Shown piece after piece: positions 36,901 to 48,037 of a stretch of 64,000 bases of DNA (positions are counted from its first letter, which is position 1; each line of letters begins with the position of its first letter). Both the position numbers and the translations under genes were made by a program. Origin of the DNA: Annona cherimola (taxonomy: Eukaryota > Streptophyta > Magnoliopsida > Magnoliales > Annonaceae); NCBI GenBank assembly GCA_030490835.1, contig CM059972.1:17089764-17153763 (forward strand). Direction: 5' to 3'. The notes below the pieces were generated by a model that was not told the origin of the DNA, did no database searches, and was given only the letters and a program-made list of their open reading frames with translations.

Positions 36901-38823
36901 TACAATGCAACTCGTTCTTGGGCCTTGGGGTGCGCCTAATTAAACTCATGCAAAAATATAAAAATTCTAGCATTTACATGGTGTTTTGACTTTTAAATTC
37001 ACTATTCTTTTTCAACTAAACATTGGATTAATGAAATTTGAGATTGTCTTTATTCACTGTATCTATGATTTAAGATTATATTGAATATTTACATAATCTT
37101 ATTGTTATCATTATGAATTACACATATTGTTAAATTTATTTGATTTGATATGATATACTCCTTGCTTTACTTGTGCACCTTGCACCTTTGACAGATATGT
37201 TTGCCTTTTTGGCCTTTATTATTTGGATGTCTTTGAAGTCCTGTCTTGTTATTATGGATACTGATTCCTGAATTCTTAAGTTTTCTAAAAAAGGAAAGCT
37301 GTTCTAAGATGCAAGTTATGCATTTCCAATGATGTTATATTAGTTATGTAAATTATGTGTAGGTTTCATGAGCAATCGGAGCAGAAAATTTTGAAAAGTG
37401 TAGAGAATTCATCAGTGAATGAAAGTCATGTCATCAAGAAATAAAAACTGGAGGGAGGGTACCCTTGTAAGGTTTGTCACTGTGTTATTCTTTTTTAAAT
37501 TTCTGTTTTAACTTTTCAGCATGTTCATAAATGTTGTTCAGTGGTGAAACCAGCATAACTGACACAGTGGAGTAATATGATAGCTGGTGGAGGCCATCAT
37601 TGTGGCATATGTCTAGATATCATAATCCTGGAGAGCATCTCTATTTGCTCGTCTAGTGTATGATGTACTAACTCCTCAATGTTGACTAGTAGTGGCTGGC
37701 TCTACGTCCCAGTAAAAATAGAAGGTTGATGGAAGAAAGTGTGCAAATGATTATTGAAACTTGCCACCCATTACGAATAAAATCCAAATCGATGGTAAAG
37801 CGGTTTCAATTATATAATTTCAACAATTATGGTTCCATATCTAATCTTGGTTGAAGAAATTTGAAATATGAACCACTTATTTTGGTCCAACATATCAACT
37901 ATGATGGTGAATTCAAGTATTCAACCAGTCGTTCAAGAGTAAAACGTTTGGATGAAACAGACTTCATGGTTGAATTTGAGTTTTTTTTTGTTAATTTCAG
38001 CTTTTCAAAGTTTTATGCCTTCATCGATCTTATAATGTATCATTTGCTGTTTTTTCTAAGTTTGTTTTCTCATAGCATCCATTCTCATTGAATGAGATGA
38101 TATTTCTCTATATTGAGCACATGCACATCATTTACAGATGCTTGGTCGAAAGAAACAAATGACTTTTAGATATAAAATCTCAAAAAAGGTGAGTACCCAT
38201 ATGGAGAAAAATCCATTGGTTCCATGATACAATGGTTTTATATTTGATTTGCTTGCATAATTTTAGTCAGCTAGTATTCCAGCGTGTTAAAATTGTATAG
38301 CTTTTAGGATTCATTTATTGTTCTATTAATATTTGGGATGGTCTTGCTTACTCTAATATTATTGAGGGGGGTGGTCTTGCAGGATGTACTTATTTGCTCA
38401 GATCAGTCTAGGTTGAGACTCACAATTCCACGGGAACCCAAACTTGAAACATCACAGAGGGCCCATGGGATCAGGTACAGTTACCAATTTGATATATAAT
38501 GGTTTTACTAAGGAAATGTGCCATGTTGTTGAGCAGTTGCTAGCAGATTTTTGTTTTTTAAAAATTAATTCAGGTCCAAGCATAGCACAGAGGTTGAAGA
38601 GCAAATCCTTTCAGCTACGTCTTCATTTAAAAAGCACGCACTTTGAATAGAAAAGTTAGCATCTGCTGTTTGTGAGGATCGACTTTGAAATTATTGTATA
38701 AACCATTGAAAACAATTTTTTTGAAAAGAATGTTTAGATAAACGTTTTTACTGTTTGCAAATTCTTATGGCTCCTTCAATTCCAGTTCCACAAAAGAGCA
38801 CACCACAGTTGCCAGAGTTTCAA
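33927..38823 (+). pseudogene. TPX2-like spindle protein gene, N-terminal half, broken
   Basis: TPX2 activates Aurora kinase and nucleates spindle microtubules. Nine exon-like blocks with mostly intact GT-AG borders: 33927-34101, 34686-34829, 35095-35235, 36600-36732, 37363-37471, 38138-38188, 38383-38474, 38574-38654 and about 38761-38823. Translation gives the Aurora-binding type motif DYEFDAA-YFAFTCPE, then ADRWFKKAYTYSHSP, and later LRLTIPREPKLETSQRAHGI and STPQLPEFQ, all typical of plant TPX2. Lesions: TAG at codon 29 (34011) within the Aurora motif, TAA at 37442, a frame break near 38645 (HAL then TGA), and the acceptor of the last block reads AA, not AG. The C-terminal kinesin-binding TPX2 domains are absent. 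It is a decayed partial copy; the retained introns exclude retroposition. Confidence 0.8.
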
Positions 38824-39400
38824 GTGAGTGTGTACTATCCTTACAGGAAGTTGCAAAGCAATGCATTTTGTTGGAATTTGTAGTCTTTGAACATGAAGCA
38901 GTCCAGAATAACAACACATCTGAAAATGTGAAAGAATTTTTAAACGGCATATTTGACCTTAAAAACTACTTGCTGAAAAGTTATTTTCCTGGTATGAGCA
39001 GTGTCTTTTGCACACAGCTAATATAGTTGCTGAAGATTAATGATAGAAGCCGAAAACTGGTGTCTCCTATCTCCGAACTAGATAATTACCAGATAATTAT
39101 CCGAATTCATAATTTAAATCATTCTGACTTTTCTTGTGATGCAGAGGTTAGCATATGAAGCCAAGGCTGAGGTAATACCATTGGCACTAATACCTTTATT
39201 CCACCAAAGAATAACTCAAATTCAACAACAGCTAACTAATACCGTTAATGTGCATTTAAAGCGATCTATTTTAAAGTGACATGAAAAGCTAAGAATGTGA
39301 TGGTCGCATGTCTATTTTAAAGTGAATTTGAGTTGTTGTCACCCAGTTTAGAATACATAGCAACTCATGATAACAATTCTCCTGTTGGACCGCTGATTCT
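38824..39400. other. Spacer between TPX2-like and GT14 fragments
   Basis: No clear coding blocks. A RLAYEAKAE-like segment flanked by AG and GT at 39145-39172 could be a small exon of either gene; I cannot assign it. Confidence 0.35.
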
Positions 39401-39409
39401 CTGTGCTCA

Positions 39410-39950
39410 ATCTTGGAAATACTTTCATGCAAGTGGACCTGGTTGCTTCTATGGCAGGTTCAGCATGCTTTCTCACTCTTTTGTCAATTACTGCATTTGG
39501 GGGTGGAGTAACCTGCCACAAACTGTTTTGATGTACTATTCAAATATTCTTTCCTCACGTGAAGGCTACTTCCATACCATCATCTGTAATGCCAAAGAGT
39601 TCATCAACACGACTGTTAACCATGACCTATACTTCATATCTTGGGACAACCCCCCTAAGCAGCATCCTCACTTCCTCACCATTAATGATTTTTCAAGCAT
39701 GGTCGGAGCAGCTTGCCATTTTGCCATTTGCCAGGAAACTCTATGCAGATGATCCAGTGCTAGATAGGATAGATGCAGAGCTCTTCCACCGCCACCCTGG
39801 TATGCTTGTTCTGGGGCGCTGGTGCATTGGTTCAAAGGAAAATAGCTCTGACCCCTGCTTTGACATGGGCAACACAACGGCCCTGATGCCTGGCCTTGGC
39901 GCCAAGAAGCTGGAAAGCCTAGTCGCTGCACTATTTTCAGATCATCTGTG
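39410..39950 (+). pseudogene. GT14 glycosyltransferase, 3' fragment, frameshifted
   Basis: This is the C-terminal third of a plant core-2/I-branching type GT14 enzyme (the family of Golgi beta-glucuronosyltransferases acting on arabinogalactan proteins). Recognisable pieces are SHSFVNYCIWGWSNLP, TVLMYYSNILSSREGYFHTI, ICNAKEFINTTVNHDL, SWDNPPKQHPHFLTIND, then in another frame PFARKLYADDPVLDRIDAEL and WCIGSKENSSDPC, ending KKLESLVAALFSDHL. Two frameshifts are visible: near 39463 (after GSA) and near 39720 (before PFARK). The N-terminal membrane anchor and most of the catalytic domain are missing. The usual C-terminal FRPxQC-like tail is replaced by HL-stop at a duplicated 33-mer. Confidence 0.82.
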
Positions 39951-39996
39951 ATTGTGTTGAACGCTATTTTCAGATCATCTGTGATTGTGTTAAACG
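39931..39996. repeat. 33-bp tandem duplication at the GT14 end
   Basis: The 33-mer starting CTATTTTCAGATCATCTGTG occurs twice back to back with one difference. It contains the stop codon of the GT14 remnant, so it may have helped truncate the frame. Confidence 0.85.
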
Positions 39997-39999
39997 AAT

Positions 40000-41049
40000 C
40001 CTGTATCTCAATTTTTGCTTCCAACAGCTCCTAAATGGATACAAATTTGGATAGCATGCTTTGTATGCTTCGAAACAAATAGGATTGTTGACATGTAATG
40101 TCTTGAATAAAAATAAGATTTTTTTCAGTTTGTAGCAGAATGTATGCAATAATGTATTACATTCCAATTTGATTTTAATGAATTTAGTTATTAATAAATC
40201 TACTACAAGTTTTGTTATGCAAGTTTTGGAATAGGTACATTGTATTAGAAAAATTAAAATATGTGTGCTTTGTGTGATAAATTGGATGCTATTCATGTCA
40301 ATCTTATTTTAACATAATGGAACGGAACAGAAAACCGAGAATGTGCTCTCTCCATGCTATCATTGTCTTTTTCTTTCCCAACTATATTCAGAATCGCGGC
40401 AATAAACAAATAACGAGAAGTAACCAATTGATAATTAAGGAAAAAAACCAATCTTATGTCAAAATCAGCTAAGCAAACAAATAAAATAAAGTTGCAAACT
40501 GATAATTAAATTTGAATGTGTAAATTTGAAAGGAGAAAATCTATATGGTCGTGTAGTCATAACTAGAATCCATTTGTATACATATGTTTTTAAATTTTTT
40601 ATTATTTTTGTAGGCATCATTTGGAAGATAAGTATTTATAATTTTTTATTATTTTTGTATACATATATTTTTAAATTTTTTATTACATTTATAATTAATT
40701 TCTTTAATTTTTATTTAACAAGCAATGAAATAGATGAGTATAATTTTTAGTAAAATGAATTATCATGTATATTTCTTTTACAAAATACATAAATTATAGT
40801 TTATTTAAATCTAAATTATAGTTTTATATCAAAATTTTTTTATTGGACTTTAAATTTGATTAGACTTTATTCGGAGATGTTCTATAACATGAAGATTTTC
40901 TATAAATTTTTTATTCAATGTAAATATTTAATAAATTGATAGTTTTAGCAAATTTGAACCTTAAATTTATGAAAGTTTACAAATCTAACACGGAGGATTA
41001 TTGCTGTGAAATATATTAGTATAAAATGAATATTTTATTTTTATAAAAA
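40000..41049. other. AT-rich flank of the first composite array
   Basis: No gene. AAATTTATGAAAGTTTACAA and neighbouring words at 40940-41030 recur at about 58680-58770, and AACAAGCAATGAAATAGATG near 40720 recurs near 59070. It is therefore part of the repeated unit that carries the minisatellites. Confidence 0.55.
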
Positions 41050-42800
41050 TATATACGTGTCCCGCGGGCGTCCAAAATTCAATATAATATTTTATAAAAA
41101 TATAAATGTGTCCCACGGGCCTTCAAAAATGAATGTTTTATTTTTCTAAAATATATATGTCTATCGTGGGCCTCCAAAAATGAATATTTTGTTTTCTAAA
41201 AATATACATGTGTCCCGCGGGCCTCTAAAAATGAATATTTTGTTTTTCTAAAATATATATGTCCTGCAGGCGTCCAAAAAATGAATATTTTGTTTTCTAA
41301 AATATATACATGTCTCGCGGGCCTCCAAAAATGAATATTTTGCTTTCTAAAAATATATATCTGTCCCACGAGCATCCAAACAATGATTTTTAAAATGTAT
41401 AAATGTCCCACGGGCGTCAAAAAATGAATATTTTGTTTTTATAAAAATATATACGTGTCCCGTGGCCGTCAAAAAATGAATAAAATATTTTATAAAAATA
41501 TCTACGTGTCCCGCGGGCGTCCAAAAATGAATATATTACATTTTAAAAATATATAAATGTCCCACGGACCTCAAAAAATGAGTATTTTGTTTTTATAAAA
41601 ATATATACGTGTCCCGTGGGCGTCCAAAAATGAATATAATGATTTATAAAAATTTAAATGTGTCCCGCGGGTCTCCAAAAATGAATGTATTGTTTTTTTA
41701 AAATATATAAATGTCCCACGGGCCTCAAAAAATGGATATTTAGCTTTTATAAAAATATATACGTGTCCTGTGGGCGTCCAAAAATGAATATAATGTTTTA
41801 TAAAAATATATACGTATCCCGCGGGCGTCCAAAAATGAATATATTATTTTTTTTAAAATATATAAATGTCCCACGGGCCTAAAAAAATGAATATTTTGTT
41901 TTTATAAAAAAATATATGTGTCCCGCAGGCGTCCAAAATGAATATATTGTTTTTTAAAATATATAAATGTCCCACGGGCCTCAAAAAATGAGTATTTTGT
42001 TTTTATAAAAATATATACGTGTCCCGTGGGCGTCCAAAAATGAGTATAATGTTTTATAAAAATATCTATGTGTCCCGCGGGCGTCCAAAAATGAATATAT
42101 TATTTTTTTAAAATGTATAAATGTCCCACGGGCCTCAAAAAATGAGTATTTTGTTTTTATAAAAATATATACGTGTCCCGTGGGCGTCCAAAAATGAGTA
42201 TAATGTTTTATAAAAATATCTACGTGTCCCGCGGGCGTCCAAAAATGAATATATTATTTTTTTAAAAATATATAAATGTCCCACGGGCCTCAAAAAATGA
42301 ATATTTTGTTTTTATAAAAATATATACGTGTCCCGCGGGCGTCAAAAAATGAATGTATTGTTTTTATAAAATTTATAAATGTCCCACGGGCCTAAAAAAT
42401 TGAATATTTTGTTTTTTGAAAAATATATACGTGTCCCGTGGGCGTCGAAAAATGAATATAATGTTTTATAAAAATTTAAACGTGTCCCGCGGGCTTCAAA
42501 AAATGAACGTATTGTTTTTATAAAATTTATAAATGTCCCACGGGCCTCAAAAAATTGAATATTTTTTTAAAAAAAATATATATACGTGTCCCGTGGGCGT
42601 CGAAAAATGAATATAATATTTTATTTTATAAAAATATATGTGTCCCGCAGGCTTCAAAAAATAAATATGTTATTTTTAAAAATATATATATGTGTCCCGC
42701 GGGCGTCCAAAAATAAATATTTTATTTTCTTAAAATATATATGTATCCCACGGGCCACTAAAAATATACGTCCCACGGGCGTTCATAAATGATTTGTTTT
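41050..42800. repeat. Minisatellite A1, ~51-bp units, CCCGCGGG core
   Basis: About 34 tandem units of 50-53 bp. Each has a GC core followed by AAAAATGAATAT and an A/T linker. Three types alternate over much of the array as a ~154-bp trimer: GTCCCACGGGCCTC, GTCCCGTGGGCGTC and GTCCCGCGGGCGTCC. Units near the edges are less regular. Because 51 is divisible by three, meaningless open frames run through it. It is non-coding. Confidence 0.95.
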
Positions 42801-43484
42801 ATTTTCTAAAATAAATCCGCGAGTTTAAATCAAAAACGAATATTTGATTTCTACAAATATTTTGTTTTATAAAGAAAATTTACATGAGATATAACACAAG
42901 CGATCATTTTTAGAGGTGTTAACATGAAATTTTGTATAAATTTTATATTCAACATTTCTCTTTTAGATAAATTATTAGTCCACATTAAGTTCATTTGGAG
43001 TAAATAAATTTGGATTTTTTGTTTAACTTAATTAATAATAGCAACAAAAAATTACAATTATTATATTTTTGTAATATAATTTGTAATAATATTATTATAG
43101 TTTCATTATATATGTAATTACAAAATATAATTTGTAAATAATTTTCATTATAAAATTACTATTAAACGTAGTTATTTACTCAATTGATTATTTAACCAAT
43201 CCAAAAAAGAAACATATATTTATATATTAAATATAAATTACAGTTATATATAATTTCTTACAATTTTAGTTTTATAGCGGCATAAATAATAATTTTTACA
43301 ATTTTATATATTTACGTAAATTTTGATTTTAATTATTTTTCATTAGTTAATATTTTTAATTATTATTTATTTAGTTTTAAAATTATTGAAAGGTTTCCAT
43401 AGTTATGAAATGAATTATTAATTATATATCTTGTGCCAAATACACAAATTAGGTAAAATATTTATAAAATTTCAATAATTAAAT
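42801..43484. other. Linker between minisatellites A1 and B1
   Basis: AT-rich, no coding. The stretch near 43150-43200 (CGTAGTTATTTACTCAATTG) recurs near 59325-59370. The stretch 43340-43420 resembles the hAT 3' region near 48930-49010. So the linker is itself repeated, but in a different position relative to array A in the second copy. Confidence 0.5.
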
Positions 43485-45045
43485 GTTGTTAGATGCTATT
43501 AGATGCCGTTAGATGCTGTTAGATGCCGTTAGACGCTGTTAGACGCTGTTAGATGCTGTTAGATGCGATTAGATGCTGTTAGATGCCGTTAGATGCTGTT
43601 AGACGCTGTTAGATTGAGTTAGATTTCTTTAAATCATATTAAATGAGTTTCAAATTCTGTAATTAAAGTCTAAATGATCTTATAAGGGGCCTAGGATCAT
43701 ATTACAGGTGTTAAATTAGGATTAACTTATTAATTTCAAAAATTAGATGCTGTTAGATGCTGTTAGATGCGATTAGATGCTGTTAGATGCTGTTAGATGC
43801 TGTTAGATGCTGTTAGATGCCGTTAGATGCTGTTAGACGCAGTTAGACGCTGTTAGATTGAGTTGGATTTCTTTAAATCATATTAAATGAGTTTCAAATT
43901 CTGTAATTAAGGTCTAAATGATCTTATAAGGGGCCTAGGATCATATTACAGGTGTTAAATTAGGATTAACTTATTAATTTCAAAAATTAGATGCTGTTAG
44001 ATGCTGTTAGATGCGATTAGATGCTGTTAGATGCTGTTAGATGCCGTTAGACGCTGTTAGACGCTGTTAGACGCTGTTAGACGCTGTTAGATTGAGTTGG
44101 ATTTCTTTAAATCATATTAAATGAGTTTCAAATTCTGTAATTAAGGTCTAAATGATCTTATAAGGGGCCTAGGATCATATTAGAGGTGTTAAATTAGGAT
44201 TAGCTTATTAATTTCAAAAATTAGATGCTGTTAGATGCTGTTAGATGCTGTTAGATGCGATTAGATGCTGTTAGATGCTGTTAGATGCCGTTAGACGCTG
44301 TTAGACGCTGTTAGACGCTGTTAGACGCTGTTAGATTGAGTTGGATTTCTTTAAATCATATTAAATGAGTTTCAAATTCTGTAATTAAGGTCTAAATGAT
44401 CTTATAAGGGGCCTAGGATCATATTAGAGGTGTTAAATTAGGATTAACTTATTAATTTCAAAAATTAGATGCTATTAGATGCTGTTAGATGCTGTTAGAT
44501 GCGATTAGATACTGTTAGATGCTGTTAGATGCCGTTAGACGCTGTTAGACGCTGTTAGACGCTGTTAGACGCTGTTAGATTGAGTTGGATTTCTTTAAAT
44601 CATATTAAATGAGTTTCAAATTCTGTAATTAAGGTCTAAATGATCTTATAAGGGGCCTAGGATCATATTAGAGGTGTTAAATTAGGATTAACTTATTAAT
44701 TTCAAAAATTAGATGCTGTTAGATGCTGTTAGATGCTGTTAGATGCGATTAGATGCTGTTAGATGCTGTTAGATGCTGTTAGACGCTGTTAGACGCTGTT
44801 AGATTATGATGATTTTATTAAATCATATAATATGAGTTTCAAATTCTGAATTTATGATCTAAATGATATTATAAGGGACCTAGGATTATATTACAGGTGT
44901 TAAATTAGGATTAACTTATTAATTTTAAAAATTAGATGCTGTTAGATGCTGTTAGATGCTGTTAGATGCTGTTAGATTCTGTTAGATGCTGTTAGATGCT
45001 GTTAGATGCCGTTAGATGCTGTTAGATGACGTTAGATCCGATTAT
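43485..45045. repeat. Minisatellite B1, 10-bp GTTAGATGCT units in ~240-bp HOR
   Basis: Blocks of about 8-14 tandem 10-mers (GTTAGATGCT with variants GTTAGATGCC, GTTAGACGCT, ATTAGATGCG) alternate with a ~130-bp spacer containing TTGGATTTCTTTAAATCATA and TATAAGGGGCCTAGGATCAT. The period is 234-244 bp, with about six spacers. The last spacer (44803) is a distinct variant (GATTATGATGATTTTATTAA). It is non-coding. Confidence 0.95.
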
Positions 45046-46067
45046 ATTCAGAAAATAATAAAATATTAATAAATTTTCAAAAATTCGAGAAAAATGTTAG
45101 ACGCTGTTATTTTTGAGAGTACCATGATTACATTAACTTTAAATAATATAAAATAACTTCTAATAAAATTTATATTTTCTAACTTTACCAATTATAATGA
45201 AATCTTTTTAAAAATAATTTTTTGGTACAAAAAAATTTTTAGAAATTTTCAAATGATGAGAAATTATGTCCACGTACATTTTAATATTTGATCTATCAAA
45301 TGAATGGAATAGATTGAGATTTTGTATATATATAATACAAATTTTATCAAAAAATAAAACATACTCACGTTTTTAAATTATTATACTCTCGCTGTAAAAT
45401 GACCAAAATGCCCAGCTTCCTTTTTTTTTCCCAAGGGAAGCACTTCCCATGGGTTGGGCCTCAGCGGAACGAGGTTCTTACGGAGCCCAACAAGAAACAT
45501 CCAAAAAGTCAATATTTAAAAATCTTACTTTATAGATAATCTAAAATAAAATTTTGAGCATTCATAGGTAACTGCAATAGAAGAGTATTAACAGTATATA
45601 TTTTTTAAATTGTAAAAATATATACAATAAAATTTATATAATCTGAAAAGTTATCCATATGTATGAGTCTAAAAAAGTCACTTAATATTGCTGACAGTAT
45701 TGAGTATTATTTTTTATATACTAAACATATGCTTTCCAATATTTTTATTTATTTAACATTAATATCTGATTAGGTATTTTTATTATGAACAACCTAAATT
45801 ATTATTTCGAATGACATGTGCGGTGGGACTTTTAAAATAAAATAAAAATATTAAATTTTTGGATGATTCGCAATGAAGTTGGTGGGAACCCGTTCTCTTT
45901 ACATGCGATTGGTGGAAATTAGGATATGGGAATTGGGATCTTGTGTGCGTAGTCCATGGTTAAATCGCAAATGACGCAAGCAGCCAGTGGGTTTGGACCA
46001 AGGGTGCAACTCAGGTCATTTGGATGGTGTCTACAAATTTTATAGAGCATGACTTTTAGGTGGAAAT
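45046..46067. other. Gene-free AT-rich DNA
   Basis: No gene. Positions 45433-45462 hold CCATGGGTTGGGCCTCAGCG, the reverse of a word shared with 33.2 and 57.5 kb, next to the small inverted repeat GGGAAGCACTTCCC. Confidence 0.45.
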
Positions 46068-46884
46068 GCTTTCTTCCCTAGAAAATAAATATGTTTTTTG
46101 AAAGGAAGATCATTCCTTAATCAGCCAAAAAAAATCAAAACAACACAAAAAAAATGCTTGCAGGACCCCTTATCTCTCATGAGTGAGCAGAAGGGTAGGC
46201 AAGTAGGAAGTTGTGGTCTGTACAAAAAGTATGGTCCTTATAAAGAGAGTTTGCAATACTTTTAGGAGGTTTACCTCACCACATCCTGTGCCTTCCCTCA
46301 TTTTTATGTGTCATCTTTGCCATCTCATGTGCTGTCTAATTAGGATTACAGAAAATATGATGGAAAGTGATTTTGTTAAAAAATCTACCCATCTCAATAA
46401 TATCCTTTAGTAAGATAGCAAGAGGGGTCTCCATCTTTAAATCCCCTTTTATAAAGTTTATCACAGTCAAAGAAAGGCTTTCTTCCCTCGAAAATAAATA
46501 TTTTTTTTGAAAGGAAGATCATTCCTTAATCAGCCAAAAAAATCAAAACAACACAAAAAAAAACTGCTTGCAGGACCCCTTATCCCTCATGAGTGAGCAG
46601 AAGGGTAGGCAAATAGGAAGTTGTGGTCTGTACAAAAAGTATGGTCCTTATATAGAGAGTTTGCAATACTTTCAGAAGGTCTACCTCACCACATCCTGTG
46701 CCTTCTCCCATTTTTATGTGTCATCTTTGCCATCTCATGCGCTGTCTGGTTAGGATTATAGAAAATATGATGGAAAGTGATTTTGTTAAAAAATCTACCC
46801 ATCTCAATAATATCCTTTAGTAAGATAGCAAGAGGGGTCTCCATCTTTAAATCCCCTTTTATAAAGTTTATCACAATCAAAGAG
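46068..46884. repeat. 409-bp direct tandem duplication
   Basis: Copy 1 (46068-46476) and copy 2 (46477-46884) are nearly identical, both starting GCTTTCTTCCCT and running to ATAAAGTTTATCACARTCAA. Each holds the 3' end and 3' untranslated part of a minus-strand LINE. Confidence 0.9.
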
Positions 46885-47012
46885 TTGCTCTTCGGCTCAA
46901 TTGAACTTAAACCCAGCTTTCGCACCCACAGAAGTCCAAGCAAACATGTCTTGAATGCCATCCTCAGTAGGTTGATAATGCCTCTGTCAACCCAACATCT
47001 AGCGGCCATAAT
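46100..47012 (-). pseudogene. LINE fragment: RNase H C-terminus, duplicated
   Basis: On the minus strand 47009-46686 is an open frame: MAARCWVDRGIINLLRMAFK, then ESD-like strand IEPKSNSLIVINFIKGDL, and ILLKDIIEMGRFFNKITFHH, ending YNPNQTAHEMAKMTHKNGRR. This is the second half of an RVT_3 RNase H domain and the ORF2 terminus; the acidic residue of the ExDS strand is Lys. The 3' 409 bp including the ORF end is duplicated in tandem (46068-46884). The upstream RT is absent. Confidence 0.75.
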
Positions 47013-47683
47013 GCTACCGTAAAATAAGTTTAAACATTTTATAAATTTTTATCCACTGTTTTAAATAAGTTGCGTGATTCCGTCTTTTTTTATAGCAATG
47101 TGATTCCATCTTTCAATCCAAGAACTAATCTTAATTTAATTTTAGTTATGTAACCTTAATCTTAATCTTTCTTATGAAAACCTTAATCTTAATCTCAACT
47201 TTAATATAATTGTGTGGGTTTAAATAGAATTTAGGTTACTAAGTTCAGTACGGGAAACCATTTTTCCCTGTATGGTTTGATAACATAAGCATGGAAATGA
47301 GAAATGGGAAATTAAATAAATGGTAGGCATAAAATGAAAGTAAATTAAAAATAAATCTGATAGTTGTAGAAAAATATGAGAAAATGATTAAATATAGGAA
47401 TAAAAATTAAAAAATAAGATAATTAAATAACTTTTTTACATTCTCATTCTTATATTACCAAACAAACATCTAAAGTAAACCGATAGGAGTATATATTTGT
47501 TAATATCCATTTTTTTATGAAAAGAATAGGCATCATCTATCCCCACATTTCTAAGTTAAAAGACGGCGCGAGTACGAGGGGATAGAGCAATCCTTACGTA
47601 TCAATGATTTTTTTTAAAAAAATTATCTATACAAAGTTGATCTATGATAAGGGTTGGTAGATTGCCCCACCAAGCCTGTTAAT
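47013..47683. other. Gene-free DNA with a possible MITE
   Basis: At 47270-47475 ATGGTTTGATAACAT pairs loosely with the reverse of ATATTACCAAACAAAC, giving a ~200-bp MITE-like unit similar to 14195-14466. Nothing else is recognised. Confidence 0.4.
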
Positions 47684-48030
47684 TTACAACGTTACAAAAT
47701 TCATAATCTGCCAAATAATAAGCAACGGAATTTCCACTGGGCAAAATATGATGAAAAGAAATGAGCTGAAAATTTGAAGCTTGGGTCTCAATTTCCTAAT
47801 CGTTGCCCCTACAGTGTATAAGATTTGGCTATCATGTGTCAAAAAATCAATAAGATTTAGAGAGTTATTTTCCATCTGCATCCACTTGAGGTGACTCTCC
47901 ATAGCCCACTTGGTTTCCAAAAAAAAAAAAAAAAAAAAAGAAGCAATAGCTTCCTTAAACAACGGTTTCATCATACCGTTCCATCTCCACTCCTCAAGTT
48001 GCAATGAAATGATCACTTAAATCTCTAATA
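47684..48030 (-). pseudogene. LINE RNase H fragment
   Basis: The minus-strand frame reads LEEWRWNGMMKPLFKEAIAS, then TKWAMESHLKWMQMENNSLN and LIDFLTHDSQ, which fits an RVT_3 RNase H middle region. A 20-A tract in plus orientation (47920-47939) breaks the helix between KEAIAS and KWAMES, so it is an insertion or expansion. There is no RT. The left boundary of the hAT element at 48038 abuts it. Confidence 0.6.
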
Positions 48031-48037
48031 ACAGCAC

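Noticed and set aside
43485..45045. CRISPR-like appearance: conserved repeat blocks with spacers
   Set aside because: The spacers are near-identical to each other and the short units are tandem 10-mers; this is a eukaryotic minisatellite with higher-order structure.
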